Under the pieces are notes generated by a model. It made no database searches, had not been told where the DNA came from, and saw only the letters and a program-made list of their open reading frames with translations. A stretch of 64,000 nt of DNA from JANPCX01 sp031431125 (lineage in GTDB: Bacteria; Pseudomonadota; Gammaproteobacteria; Burkholderiales; Burkholderiaceae_C), in assembly GCA_031431125.1 (NCBI GenBank), contig JANPCX010000046.1, positions 1 to 64,000 of the forward strand, read 5' to 3'. Within the stretch, counting starts at the first letter, position 1. Each line of letters opens with the position of its first letter. Both the position numbers and the translations under genes were made by a program. Shown one piece after another: positions 9,370 to 20,000 of this stretch.

Positions 9370-9684
9370 TCAAGGCCGCACAGTAATTTCGTTCTTCACA
9401 GCTTTCACGCCATTCACCTTGCGGGTCAACGTTTCTGCTGTGGTCTTTTCATTCATGTTTTTGGCAAAACCAGACAGCATCACGGTGCCGTTGAGTGTTT
9501 CCACGCTGATGGCGGTGGCATCAACAGCTTTGTCTTCCACGAAACGGGCTTTGACGGCGGTGGTGACGGCGCTGTCGTCAATGTAGGCACCGACCGTCTC
9601 TTGACCGCGTGTTACCGCGCAGCCTGTGGCGGTGAGCAGCATCAAAGCGGTGGTGGCTGCAAGCAAAGGGGTTTTGATGTTCAT
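9370..9684 (-). CDS. BON domain lipoprotein
   Basis: A 104-residue protein. The N-terminal signal ends with the lipobox LLTATGC, so it is a likely lipoprotein. A single BON domain (residues 30-104) follows, with the DDSAVTTAVKARF start and the TLNGTVMLSGFAKN strand pair. BON proteins bind membranes or phospholipid and are induced by osmotic stress (OsmY-like). It is co-oriented with the CsbD and ferritin-like genes. Confidence 0.9.
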   Translation of the reverse strand: MNIKTPLLAATTALMLLTATGCAVTRGQETVGAYIDDSAVTTAVKARFVEDKAVDATAISVETLNGTVMLSGFAKNMNEKTTAETLTRKVNGVKAVKNEITVRP

Positions 9685-9756
9685 GGTGAGTCTCCAGCAG
9701 GGTTAAAAACGAGTGGATGTTGAGCCCCAACATCCAAGGGTGATGCGGTTGCGGCT

Positions 9757-10341
9757 TTAATCAGCCAGCCAGTCTTTGAGTTCTTCGGCGTGCTCTTGTT
9801 CGTCGCTCAAAATGTCTTCGAGCAAACGGCGGGTGGTGGAGTCATGGTTGCCCACCAGCGCGATCAGTTGGCTGTAAGCCTCAATGGCTACTCGTTCAGC
9901 CACCAAATTGGCCCTGATCATGGCCTTCAAGTCTTTCGAGTCGTCGTAAGCGGCGTGGCTACGTTGGCTCAAGGTGTCGGGCGAGAAGTCAGGCTCGCCG
10001 CCCAACTGCACGATGCGTTTGGCAATGCGGTCTGCGTGGGCTGCTTCTTCGTTGGCATGCACCAAGAACTCGTCGGCAATCTTCGGCGAGGCCAAACCTT
10101 CTGCCGTGAAGTGATGACGTTTGTAGCGCAGCACACACAACAACTCCGTCGCCAAAGAGTCGTTCAGCAACTTGATTAGATCTTGCTGAAACGTACCGAT
10201 GTGCGGCGTCAATGCACCGTCGTCTAGGTGGTGGCGCGCGGCCTCAATGGCGTTTTCATCAAGCACCATGGCCGATCGTGGCTGGGTCGCTGCGGCCGAC
10301 CGCGTGGCCAGCAGCTCAGCCGCTTTCGCTGCTTTGTTCAT
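9757..10341 (-). CDS. Ferritin-like/bacterioferritin-type protein
   Basis: A 194-residue four-helix protein of the ferritin-like superfamily. Helices carry the expected pattern: ELLCVLRYKRHHFT, then ANEEAAHADRIAKRI, then AERVAIEAYSQ, then DEQEHAEELKDW, giving Glu and ExxH metal ligands. It may store or detoxify iron, like Dps/bacterioferritin. ATG 10341 is preferred because AAAGGATCAAC precedes it; an upstream ATG adds an unconserved stretch. Confidence 0.85.
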   Translation of the reverse strand: MNKAAKAAELLATRSAAATQPRSAMVLDENAIEAARHHLDDGALTPHIGTFQQDLIKLLNDSLATELLCVLRYKRHHFTAEGLASPKIADEFLVHANEEAAHADRIAKRIVQLGGEPDFSPDTLSQRSHAAYDDSKDLKAMIRANLVAERVAIEAYSQLIALVGNHDSTTRRLLEDILSDEQEHAEELKDWLAD

Positions 10342-10812
10342 TGTTGATCCTTTGCTTTGAGGCGATGGGTGCACTTTAGAAGTGAAGCAGGCCGCAACCC
10401 ATCAGCGCGCAACACCTGGTGCTGTAGGACAGCGCCGCGTTGCCTTCCACTGCTTTCATGGTTCTGGCTGGAGCTCGCCGCCGGACTCGCACTGTCGGCA
10501 AGCGCATGGGTAAGCACAGGGGCAGGGGCGGGAGCAGGGGCAAGGGCAAGGGCAAGGGCAAGGGCAAGGGCAGACGGGCCCTTCTCCTACGACCGTTTTG
10601 AGCCACGTCCGACAGCCACCAAGTGGCAGCGGACTGCAACATCTCGACTTCTGCTTTGCGTGCGCAGAAACAGCGAGTTCACGCTCCGAATGCGTCGTCT
10701 GTGTTTTGGATAAAAAAATGAAAACTCAAATGCAGCGCCAACAGGAGTCTATCCAGCCATCCCCATTGATCGAATCAATGGTGGCTCCATTCACCCACCC
10801 AAGGAGTTCTTG
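10342..10812. other. Divergent intergenic region with GGGCAA tandem repeat
   Basis: This stretch of about 470 bases separates the ferritin-like gene (minus) from the DUF4398 gene (plus) and should contain both promoters. At about 10518-10570 it has a tandem hexamer repeat of GGGCAA/GGGCAG units, five or six near-perfect. The open frame across it encodes only Gly/Ala/Arg repeats and is judged not to be a gene. The repeat could vary in length and so act on promoter spacing. Confidence 0.5.
10518..10572. repeat. GGGCAA hexamer tandem repeat
   Basis: Perfect copies of GGGCAA follow each other, preceded and followed by variants (GGGCAG, GGGAGC). It is a simple-sequence tract of about nine units in a promoter region, of the kind that can slip during replication. 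Whether the length varies between strains is not known. Confidence 0.8.
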
Positions 10813-11226
10813 ATGAACCTCAATTTCAAACATCAAACTTGCCACAGCAAAACCCAGTCGTGGCAGTCGTTGTTCACTATCCCTTTGATGGCAGCCAGTG
10901 TCTTGGGGCTTGGCGCTTGCGCCAGCAATCCGCCGCCGGTGGCCGAGATGGCGGTGTCCACTGCCGCAGTCACCCAAGCGGCCAATGCCGGTGCGGCCGA
11001 ATTCGCGCCGGCTGAACTCAGCGCGGCACGCGACAAACTGGCCCGCGCCAACGTAGCCATTTCCGCCAAAGACCATGAGGCCGCTCGCTGGTTGGCCGAC
11101 GAAGCCTTGGTCGATGCACGGTTGGCCGAGGCCAAGGCCGAAGCCAACCGAGCCCGCAAATCTGCCGAGGCGCTCCAGACCAGCACCCGGGTACTGCGCG
11201 AAGAGATGAGTCGTCAACCCAAATAG
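10813..11226 (+). CDS. DUF4398 domain lipoprotein
   Basis: A 137-residue protein. The signal peptide ends with the lipobox GLGAC (Cys near residue 36). The rest is an Ala/Glu/Lys-rich helix with the DUF4398 pattern (AELSAARDKLARANVA). Such proteins lie in the periplasm or outer membrane beside OmpA-family proteins. AAGGAG at 10801-10806 sets the start at ATG 10813. It is followed by a DUF4398-OmpA protein with the same N-terminal pattern, and they probably form one operon. Confidence 0.85.
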   Translation: MNLNFKHQTCHSKTQSWQSLFTIPLMAASVLGLGACASNPPPVAEMAVSTAAVTQAANAGAAEFAPAELSAARDKLARANVAISAKDHEAARWLADEALVDARLAEAKAEANRARKSAEALQTSTRVLREEMSRQPK

Positions 11227-11279
11227 GCCTGGCCCCACGCGAGCGTTTTTCTCCATTCAAACTACCAAGGAATTTCATC

Positions 11280-12200
11280 ATGAACACCCGCCCATTCTTC
11301 AAACCCACGCTGCTTGCCTTGGCGGCTTTGGCCGCGCTGGCTGGCTGCGGCACCGCGCCACAAAACAATGCACGTTTGGAAGAAGCCCGCAGCAGCTACC
11401 GAATGGCCAGAGACAATCCGAGCACCGTGGAGCTGGCAGGCGCTGAAATGCAACAAGCCACGCAGGCCATGGACGTGGCCAACCGTGCCTGGGAGAAGAA
11501 AGACGACACTGAAGCCGTGAACCACTGGGCCTACTTGGCACAGCGGCGTGTGGCGATTGCCCAGGCCACCACCGAGCGCAAAGTGGCTGAATTGAGTGTG
11601 GCCCAAGCCAAAGCCAACAGCGACGAGTTGCGTTTGTCTGCACGCACCCAAGAGGCCGATGCGGCCAAGGCAAAAGCCGATTTGGCGATGCAGCAAGCCA
11701 AGGCTGCCCAACAGCAAGCTGCCGCGTCACAACAACAAAATGCCAATGCCCAACTCATGGCTTTGAGTGCTGAAGAGCGGGCTAAGGCCTTGGAAGCGCA
11801 GCTAAAAGAACTCAACGCCAAAAAGACCGACCGCGGCATGGTGATGACCATGGGCGATGTGTTGTTCGACACGGATCAAGCGCAGTTGAAGTCAGGCGGC
11901 GAACGAAGCGTGGACAAGCTGGCCAGCTTCATGACGAACTACCCCGAGCGCCAGGTGTTGATCGAAGGTTTCACCGACAGCACCGGCAGTGACAGCCACA
12001 ACCAAGACCTCTCGCTGCGCCGCGCCGACGCGGTGCGCAACGCCTTGCTTTCACGCGGCATCGCTTCGCAGCGACTGAGCACCTTGGGCCACGGCGAGGC
12101 CAAACCCATCGCCAGCAACGACACCGCCAGCGGCCGCCAAATGAACCGGCGCGTGGAGGTGCTGTTGTCGGACGACAGTGGGCGGATGTCCGCACGTTAG
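11280..12200 (+). CDS. DUF4398-OmpA fusion lipoprotein
   Basis: A 306-residue protein. The signal peptide ends in the lipobox LAGCG (about residue 22). A DUF4398-like helical segment (residues 30-110) is followed by a long coiled coil rich in Ala/Gln/Lys (115-185). The C-terminal OmpA-like domain binds peptidoglycan (residues about 190-300), with GDVLFDTDQAQLKSGG and NQDLSLRRADAVRNAL. It is anchored in the outer membrane and grips the cell wall. It starts 53 bases after the preceding DUF4398 gene. Confidence 0.9.
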   Translation: MNTRPFFKPTLLALAALAALAGCGTAPQNNARLEEARSSYRMARDNPSTVELAGAEMQQATQAMDVANRAWEKKDDTEAVNHWAYLAQRRVAIAQATTERKVAELSVAQAKANSDELRLSARTQEADAAKAKADLAMQQAKAAQQQAAASQQQNANAQLMALSAEERAKALEAQLKELNAKKTDRGMVMTMGDVLFDTDQAQLKSGGERSVDKLASFMTNYPERQVLIEGFTDSTGSDSHNQDLSLRRADAVRNALLSRGIASQRLSTLGHGEAKPIASNDTASGRQMNRRVEVLLSDDSGRMSAR

Positions 12201-12347
12201 GCGCGGCCCAATTCAGGGCGAACGGCCTAGGACTGGGGAGTGTTGCAAATCAAATCACTGCTTCACACAGCCCAGCAGCGCTGCTTGCTTTTGCCAGCGG
12301 CAGCAGTTTTCTCAGCATTGCATCGTCAACCCACTTTGGAGTCACAC

Positions 12348-13397
12348 ATGAACCCATCTATCGCCGCGCCATCCAACACCCTGCCTGCCGACCCAGACCT
12401 TGCCGAGCAGGCCCGCTCTGGTCACGGCGCTCCATCCCAGGATCCGAACCCAGCAGCGCAGATGCCGCTGGACTACGCTCAGGCGCAGCGAGAGGGCAAC
12501 TCGTCTTTGGCGGGTGGCGGTGCGCTGACCGGTGCGGCCTCGGCTACTGCTACCGTTGGCGCCACGGTGAATCAGCAGGATTTGGTTGCTGCCGACACGG
12601 TGCGCCTGCACATCGAAGACAGCGGCGGCACGGGCCGACCCGTGGTGCTGATTCATGGCTGGCCGCTGGCGGCGCAGGCCTGGGCCCCGCAGGTGTCGGC
12701 GCTGCGCGATGCTGGCTACCGGGTGGTGGCCTATGACCGCAGAGGCTTCGGCAGCTCGGACAAGCCGCATTCAGACTACGGCTACGACACGCTGGCCGAT
12801 GACCTGCAGCGCGTTTTGGAGCAGTGCGCATTGCAGGATGTGACGCTGGTGGGCTTCTCGATGGGCGGGGGTGAAGTGGCACGCTACATCGCCCGCTGCG
12901 GGGAGTCGCGTCTGCACAGTGTCGTGTTTGCGGCTGCGGTGCCGCCCTGCCTCATGAAGTCGGCCGACAACCCACAAGGCCCCCTCACGCCCGAGAAAGC
13001 GCAGCAGAAAAAGCAGGCGTTTGAGCAAGACCGCAGCGCCTACTTTGACGAGTTCACCAAGAACTTTTTCTCCGCCAACGGTGCGCTGCTGGTGACCGAG
13101 GCGCAGCGCGCCGAGGCGATTGCGATTTGCCAGCAGGCAGCGCCGCATGCCGCACTGGCCTGCATGGATGCGTTCGCCAGCACCGATTTTCGCGAGGATC
13201 TGAAAAAGGTGAGGGTGCCCACGCTGGTGATCCATGGCGATGCAGACGCCATCGTGCCCATGGAAGGCTCGGGTCTGCGCACCCATCGCGCCGTGCCCCA
13301 CAGCAAGCTGGTGACGTTCAAGGGAGCACCGCACGGGCTGAACCTGTCGCACGCGAAGGCGTTCAACGAGGCGTTGCTCTCCTTCCTGCGGGAGTGA
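12348..13397 (+). CDS. Alpha/beta hydrolase, chloroperoxidase-like, with N-terminal extension
   Basis: A 349-residue protein. About 85 N-terminal residues are low in complexity and not part of the fold. The hydrolase domain then starts near residue 90 with RLHIEDSGGTGRPVVLIHGWP. The nucleophile elbow is GFSMGGGEV (Ser), the acid is in HGDADAIVP and the His in GAPHGL. It resembles cofactor-free haloperoxidase and esterase hydrolases. ATG 12348 follows TTGGAG; an earlier start at 12240 adds an unlikely leader. The extension is unusual for this family and could be a cleavable or surface tail. Confidence 0.75.
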   Translation: MNPSIAAPSNTLPADPDLAEQARSGHGAPSQDPNPAAQMPLDYAQAQREGNSSLAGGGALTGAASATATVGATVNQQDLVAADTVRLHIEDSGGTGRPVVLIHGWPLAAQAWAPQVSALRDAGYRVVAYDRRGFGSSDKPHSDYGYDTLADDLQRVLEQCALQDVTLVGFSMGGGEVARYIARCGESRLHSVVFAAAVPPCLMKSADNPQGPLTPEKAQQKKQAFEQDRSAYFDEFTKNFFSANGALLVTEAQRAEAIAICQQAAPHAALACMDAFASTDFREDLKKVRVPTLVIHGDADAIVPMEGSGLRTHRAVPHSKLVTFKGAPHGLNLSHAKAFNEALLSFLRE

Positions 13398-14082
13398 GTT
13401 GCTGCGACCCTGCGACGGCGGCCATCCCACACCGGTTGTGAATAGGGGTGTTTCCGAAATTCATGACCCATCACCTTCCGTTCACCCTGAGGCTCTGTGG
13501 TTTTTATCAACGCTGCCGGTGCAGGTTACGCACCGAGGCACGCGCTGGTTTCAACAGGTCCAACCCGAACGGATGGGAGTCCTCGCACTTCTATCCATTC
13601 GCCCTGAGCCGGTCGCACAGCACACCGAGGCACGCGCTGGCTTTGAAGGGCTCAGCCCGAACGGTTTGGAGCGTCATGTTCTGTGGAAGCCTCAATAAGT
13701 CCCCCCCTTGTTCTCAAGGCCTGCCAAGACGGTATCTGACCCAGGCCGAGTCCGCACAGGGCAGGGGTAGGCAAGCGCCTTCTGTCGCTCACCCGGAAAG
13801 AGCGTCGGCCACCGGCAAGCACCCGTCTTCACGGGCCACTGTGCGTCAACACGCAGGAGTGCGTGGCAAGAGCTTGATTTTTCGCATGGCTTAGATATTC
13901 GGCCCGCTGAAGTATGAACTTCCGCTCGGGTTGAGCTTGTCGAAACCCAGGTTTCACGCGCAACCCTTCGACAAACTCAGGGCGAACGGTTAAGACGAAC
14001 GGTTAAGACTTCAAAGGGCGGGATCAATAGGGCCACGCTGAAGCCTGCGGGAAAGCGCAGGCGTTCAGCGATGAGCGCCAGC
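13398..14082. other. Repeat-bearing intergenic region, about 685 bases
   Basis: No gene is convincing here. The stretch separates the plus-strand hydrolase gene from the minus-strand glucan synthase. It carries several partial copies of the dispersed repeat whose core is TTCGACA-GGCTCA-GGGCGAACGG, in both orientations: about 13475-13500, 13530-13580, 13600-13670, 13921-13950 and 13964-13990. Two of them share the phrase GAGGCACGCGCTGG. Confidence 0.6.
13475..13995. repeat. Cluster of dispersed TTCGACA...GAACGG repeats
   Basis: At least five units are seen. One clear unit reads CCCTTCGACAAACTCAGGGC then GAACGG (13964-13989). Others are partly mutated and in reverse orientation (GTTGAGCTTGTCGAAACCC at 13930-13948). 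The same family appears at 28675-29105 and 23131-23160. They form imperfect hairpins and may be REP-like elements. Confidence 0.7.
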
Positions 14083-17000
14083 TCAGGCCAGCAGTGGCAC
14101 CACGAAGCGGTGCTGCCCCGACAGGGCGGACCACCCCAGCACCTCCAGCGGCATCAGCACGACAACACCCACGCCGTCCGCACCGCGCGCTTGCATGGCT
14201 GCTCGGGCCGCATCCGCGCCGCAGCGCAGAAAGACGAAACGCATTTGCAAGCCGCCACGTTTCAACGTGAGTTCGGCCTCGGGCCAGTGGGTGGGCACGC
14301 AGGGGTTGAAATGCAGCGTGTCGGCGTCTTGTTTTAAGCCGAACAGGGATTCGATGGCGGCGCGGTGCAGCCACCCTGCCGCGCCCGTGTACCAACTCCA
14401 GCCGCCGCGTCCGACGTAAGGGGGTTGTGTGTAAACGTCGGCCGCCACGGCGTAGGGCTCTATGCCGTAGTGCGGCCCCTGAATGGCATTGGCCGCACGG
14501 TGGGCGGGGCTGATCCAGGTGAAGCTGCGGTAGGGTAGGTCGTGCGGGTTGAGCGCAGGTTTGTTTGGCAACGCGGCGGTGCTGGCTGTCTGCGTGGTGC
14601 CCAAAGTGACCGCGAGCTGAGCTTGCGCCATCACGGCCCAAATCGCGCCGTGGTTGTATTGACCGCCGTTCTCGCGCACCCCGGGCGGATAGGCCTGGAT
14701 GTAGCCCGCGCTGGACTCAGCATGCACGAGGGGTGGGTCGAGCAGGCGGATCAAACCGGCCTTCTCGTCTAGCAAGTGGGTTTCAACGGCGTCTAAAGCC
14801 AAACTTTGCATGGCGAGCGGGGCCACGTTCGACAACACACTCCAGGCCTGTGCGATCAAATCAATTTGAGCTTCAGGGTTGACGTGGGAACCCAGCGCTT
14901 GGCCGTTGTCGAAAAAGGCGCGCTTGAACCAGCGGCCGTCCCAGGCTGGGCCGAGCAGGGCGGTCTTCCAGCCGAGGGCAGAGTCGTCCCAGCGTTGCGC
15001 GCGTTCGCTGTCGCCCCGGCTGCGGGCAATGTGGCTGAAATGGGCGACCACATCGCACAGAAACCAAGCCAGCCACACCGATTCGCCCTTGCCCTCGATG
15101 CCCACGCGGTTCATGCCGTCGTTCCAGTCGCCGCTGCCCATCAGGGGCAGCCCGTGCACGCCCACGCGCAGGCTGTGGTCGATGGTGCGGGCGGCGTGTT
15201 CATAGACGCTGGCGGTCTCCATGCTCACAAGGGGTGTGTTGTAGAGGTCTTCCGCGCCTTCGGGAATGGGGTCGCTTTCGAGAAACGCCACAGGCTCATC
15301 CAACAGGGCATGGTCTGCGGTGGCGTGCAGGTAATGGGCGCAGGCGTACGGCAACCACAACAGGTCGTCTGAAAAATGGGTGCGCACGCCCGCACCACCG
15401 GGCTCGTGCCACCAGTGCTGCACATCACCTTGCGGAAACTGGCGCGAGGCACAGCGCAGAATTTGCGCACGCAACATCTCGGGCGCGGCCCAAACCAAGG
15501 CCATGCTGTCCTGCAACTGGTCGCGAAAGCCGGTGGCCCCACCCGCTTGGTAAAACGCGGCCTTGGCCCACAGGCGGCATGACACGGTTTGGTAGAGCAG
15601 CCAGCGGTTCACCAGCGCGTCGAACAAAGGGTCGGGCGTGACCACGGTGGTGGCTCCGAGCAGCCGGTTCCATTGCTGCTGCACCTCTTCTTGGCGCTTC
15701 AAGGGTGACGTGGCGGCGGCGCGGGTGGCCAGTGCCTGCGCGGCGTCCAAACTGTCGCCATAACCCAGCAAAAACACCTGCTCGCCGGCGTCGCCCGGTT
15801 GGAGCAGCAGGAGCGTTGCCAGTGCCGCGCAGGGATCCAAGCCCGCGCCCTGGGTTTCACCGAAGTGGTCGGGCAACACCAGGCGGCCTCGCGCGTCGAA
15901 GAGCTCGCGCCGGTCGCAGGTCCAGTCAATGGCCGGGGTGTGGTGGCTTGCCTCACGGTCGGTGCGTTGCACGGTGGCGAAGAAGGCGGTGCCGCCGCCA
16001 AAGCCACTGCCTTGTTCCGCTTGTGTGCACATCAGCGCGGTGAGTTTTTGTGTTTGGGGTGTTTGCGTGGCGAGGTCGTTCAGCTCGGGCAGGCGCTGGC
16101 TGTAGAGCGCGGTGCGGGCGGTGTTGCGGTCGCTGCGACTGGCCCCCATCATCCATTCGACGCAGCCCACCAAGCGCAAGCGCTGGGTTCGGTGGCTGCG
16201 GTTGACCAAGCGCACGCGCAGTTGTTTCACCGACTGTTCGACGTCCACGCACCATGACACGGTGACGTCTAAATCACCCCGGCGGTGGCGAATGCTGCTC
16301 ACCCCTTGGCCGTGGGCCACGCGGTAGTTGATGCGGTGATCGCCGACGGCGGATGGCGCCACGCTCCAGCTTTGGCGGCTGTCCAGGTCTTGCAGCAACA
16401 GGCACTCGGACGGCGGGTCGGCCACCGGGTCGTTGCACCAGGCCGTGAGCTGCATCAAGCGGCTGTTGCGTGCCCAGGTGGGGCCGCCGCCCGCCTCGGA
16501 CAACTGGGTGCCAAAACTCGGGTTGGCCAGCACATTGATCCACGGTTTGAGGGGCCGCTGCCGCGCACTCACATCAAATACAAAGTCGCCCGACGCAGCA
16601 GAAAACTGGCCCGTTGACACGTGGATGCTGTCGCCCATGGTGGATCCCACGCCGGCCGCTGTTGTTGAGGTGCGGCTGCGGTCTTCCAGGGCTTGTTCAT
16701 GCCAGGCCACCCACTCGTCCACATGGCGGGTCAGTGGCCGCCCGTCGGCCTGGAAGTGCAGCCGCGCCAACGCACGCAGCGTGCTCAGTTCGTCGTTCGA
16801 AAGTTCTTCCAGGCGCAGCAAGAAAAAGCCGGTGGTGGACGGCCCGCTGGGGCTGAACTCGCCGCCGGTATCGTCCACGTGGCGCGTGCGCAGGGCCGCG
16901 AGCTCATGCTGCAGGGGCATTTGGTAAGAGCTGACTTCTTGGTTCACCACCACCAAATCACAGGCAATGCCGCCGCGCGCCCACAGCCGCAGCGCACGCG

Positions 17001-20000
17001 TCAGTGAGCGCACCAGGCCCAATCCTTCCAGCATGGAAATTTGAACCAGCACGAGGGGGCGCTCGCCCGATAAAGCGAAGCGCCACAACAAACGCCGGTC
17101 ACACAAGGCGGTGTTTGGAGCGGTGTTGGTTGCGGCGTTTGTTGGGTTGCTGGTGGCCGCAACAGGTGGGGTCACCGGCCGCCGGGTCAAGCTTTGCACC
17201 ACCGCCGTGGTCAGCAACTGAATCGCGGCAAAGTGTTCGGGCGTGAGCTGAGAGCTGCGCATGCGAATGCCGGCCAAGGTGGCGGACATCATCGACGCCC
17301 GATGCACATGGCTGGCTTGGCGGTATTTGTCCACCACCGCATGCAGAGTGCCGCCGTTGTCGGACGCGGCGGTCGCAAACGTCAGCTGCACCTTGCTTTG
17401 CGGTTCAATGCGCAACTGCACCGCCAACGCACACACGGGATCCAGGCCCGTGTTCAGCGGCTGGATCGTTCCTGCCTCCAAGGGGAGCGGCAGCGCTTGC
17501 ATTTGCCCTTGGGGTTGATGCGGCGCGCGGTTGCGTCCCAACCAGGGTTGTCGGTCGGTTTGTTGGGTCAGCCCCAGCACTTGCGGGTCGTCGTGGATCA
17601 CGAAGTGGGCCGCGTGCAGCGCCTGTTGCGAAGCCAAACGGGGTGTGCGAGAAAACACCAACGCCTGCTGCGCTGCGCGCCACTGTGCGGTCAAAAACAT
17701 ATTGCTGAACGCGGGGTGTGCCTCGTCGGCTCGCGGGTCGGCCAGGGTGATGTCGAAGGCGGAAATCAACTCCAGCGTCAGCACCTCGTCGCTGCGGTTG
17801 CACAGCTCCACTTGGCGGAACTCAATGTCGTCTTCCGGGCTGACCCAGACCGTGGTGTGGGCCGTCAGTTGTGACCATCGGGCGTTGAAGGACACACGGT
17901 CCGCGTGAAAGCGGCACTCGTAGTGGGCTTGTGGATCGGGCGCGGGGTGTTGGGTCAGCGAAAACAGCGGTGCGGTGGCAGCGGACGGGGCCTGACCCAC
18001 TTCCCATGGCCGCCAGTAAAGAAAGCTGCCGCAGGCGTCACGCAGTGCATCGTCGCGCGTGCGTGTGATGCCAGCCTGCCCCCAGCGGCTGCTGCCCGCA
18101 CCGTTGGCGCGCAGCAGCACGCTGTAGCGGCCGTTGGACAGCACGTGGGTCGGCTGCACCGCCGTGGCACCCGGCATGACCTCGCGCTGCATGCTGGGCG
18201 CGCGGCGTTGTGCGGGCGTGGCCGAGGGGCCCGCAGCCGGGGTCGCCAGCACCGGCACTTCACGCGGCACCCGTTCGTGCAACAACGAGGCCACCGCCTG
18301 AATCTGCGGGTTGGCCATGCCCCAGCGCTGCGCTACCCCATCGAGCAGCACATTGGCCAAGGCCACCAGAGTCATGCCTTGGTGGTGGGCCATGTAGGTG
18401 CTGACCGGGGTGTAGACATCGTCACCGGCTTGTCGTGCGGCGGTGAAGTCCAGCGCATCAATGAAACCATAACGGCCACGTGGGGCCAAGCCCTGCAGGG
18501 CCTCAAAGTTCTGGCACGCCGCCTGGGGGTTGACCAGCGCTGCGAGGGCCGTGGCGTAGGGGGCGACCACGATCTCATTCAAAGGTGCACGTCGCAGCGC
18601 CAAATGCTGCACCCCCTGCGGGGCGTATTGGTAGGCCAAGGTGTGGTCGCGTTCGGCGTAGGCCGACTCGGACATGCCCCAGGGCACGCGGTGCGCGCGC
18701 GCGAACTTCATTTGTTCAACGACGGCGCTGCGGCAAGCCTCACGCAGCACACTGTCGTGCGGCTCCGCGAGCATCAAACTCGGCATCAGGTACTCGAACA
18801 TCGACCCGGACCAAGAACGCAAGCCCGCTTTGGCACCGACCGCAAAAAATGGCCGACCCAGCGCCGCCCAATGCGCCACCGGCACATCGCCCTTGGCAAT
18901 GGCCAGCAAGCTCGTCAAACGCGACTCCGAGGCCAGCAGGTCGTAAAAACTGGCATCCAGTTGTTGCTCCACCACCCGGTAGCCAATGTGCAGCAGGTGG
19001 CGTTTCGGGTGGTACAGAAAACTGAAATCCATCTGCCCTGCAAACACTTCGCAGCGTTGCGCCAGGGCTTTGAGCCGGTCTGCGTGCGCCGCCTCCAGCG
19101 GGTCTGCAGCCAACTCCAAGCACGCTTGCGCCACGGCCAACAAATGACCGCAGAGGTTGCCGCTGTCCACGGTGGAGACATACATGGGCAGCAGCGGTGC
19201 CGCGCTTTCGGTGTCGTACCAGTTGAACCAGTGCCCTCGGTGGCGCTGCATGCCGTCCAGCGTGGTGAGGGTGGCTTGCAGTCGATCGACGAGATCCGCT
19301 GTATTGATCCAAGCAAAGGCGCGCGCGCAGGTGGCACTGAGCAGGTAAAGCCCGATGTTGGTCGGCGAGGTGCGGTGCGCCAGCATGTCGTGCGGCAGGG
19401 TTTGAAAATTGTCCGGCGGCAAGTGGCGGTCGGCAGCAGTGACGCTGAACTCAAAGTAGCGCCAGGTGTCGCGTGCCACCGCTTCGAGCTGCGAGCGCAT
19501 GTCGGTGGTCAGCAGCGCGTCAGGGGCCCTGCGGCCCGCTGGGCGACTGACCCACCAGGTGGCCCATGGCGACAGCCCCCACAGCGCACACCATGCCAGT
19601 GCCCACTGCGGGTGGGGTGTGCCGCTGGCCAGCAAGGCGATCAGCAGCCCAGCCGCCGCGAGCGAGACCACCGCATGGCGGCGCAACATGCCCGCAAGGG
19701 TTGCCTGCGCTTGCGCTTGCGCGGTGGCTGCGGTGGTCCATTGCAGCAAGTGACGACGGCTGATGGCCATTCGGTACAGCGCCCGCATGATCGCGTCAGC
19801 GGCGGACCCCGCTTGCTGCAGCAATTGGGTGAGGTTCCACAGCCCGCCGAACAAGGCGCGCGCCACATCGCGCACGGCTTCGCTGTAAAAGTGGCGTTTG
19901 GCCACTTCGTCGCGGCTGGGTGACAGCCCGGCCAACGCACCCAGCAGCGGCCCGGCGGTGAATGCAGCCAGCACCAAAAACAGCGCGGCGGATGGTGACA

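Noticed and set aside
10357..10713. Open frame across the GGGCAA repeat
   Set aside because: It codes only a Gly/Ala/Arg repeat tract produced by the hexamers, and lacks a ribosome site.
17905..19923. 672-residue open frame on the plus strand
   Set aside because: It is antisense to the glucan synthase, has Arg/His/Gln-rich composition typical of shadow frames in GC-rich DNA, and no family likeness or ribosome site.
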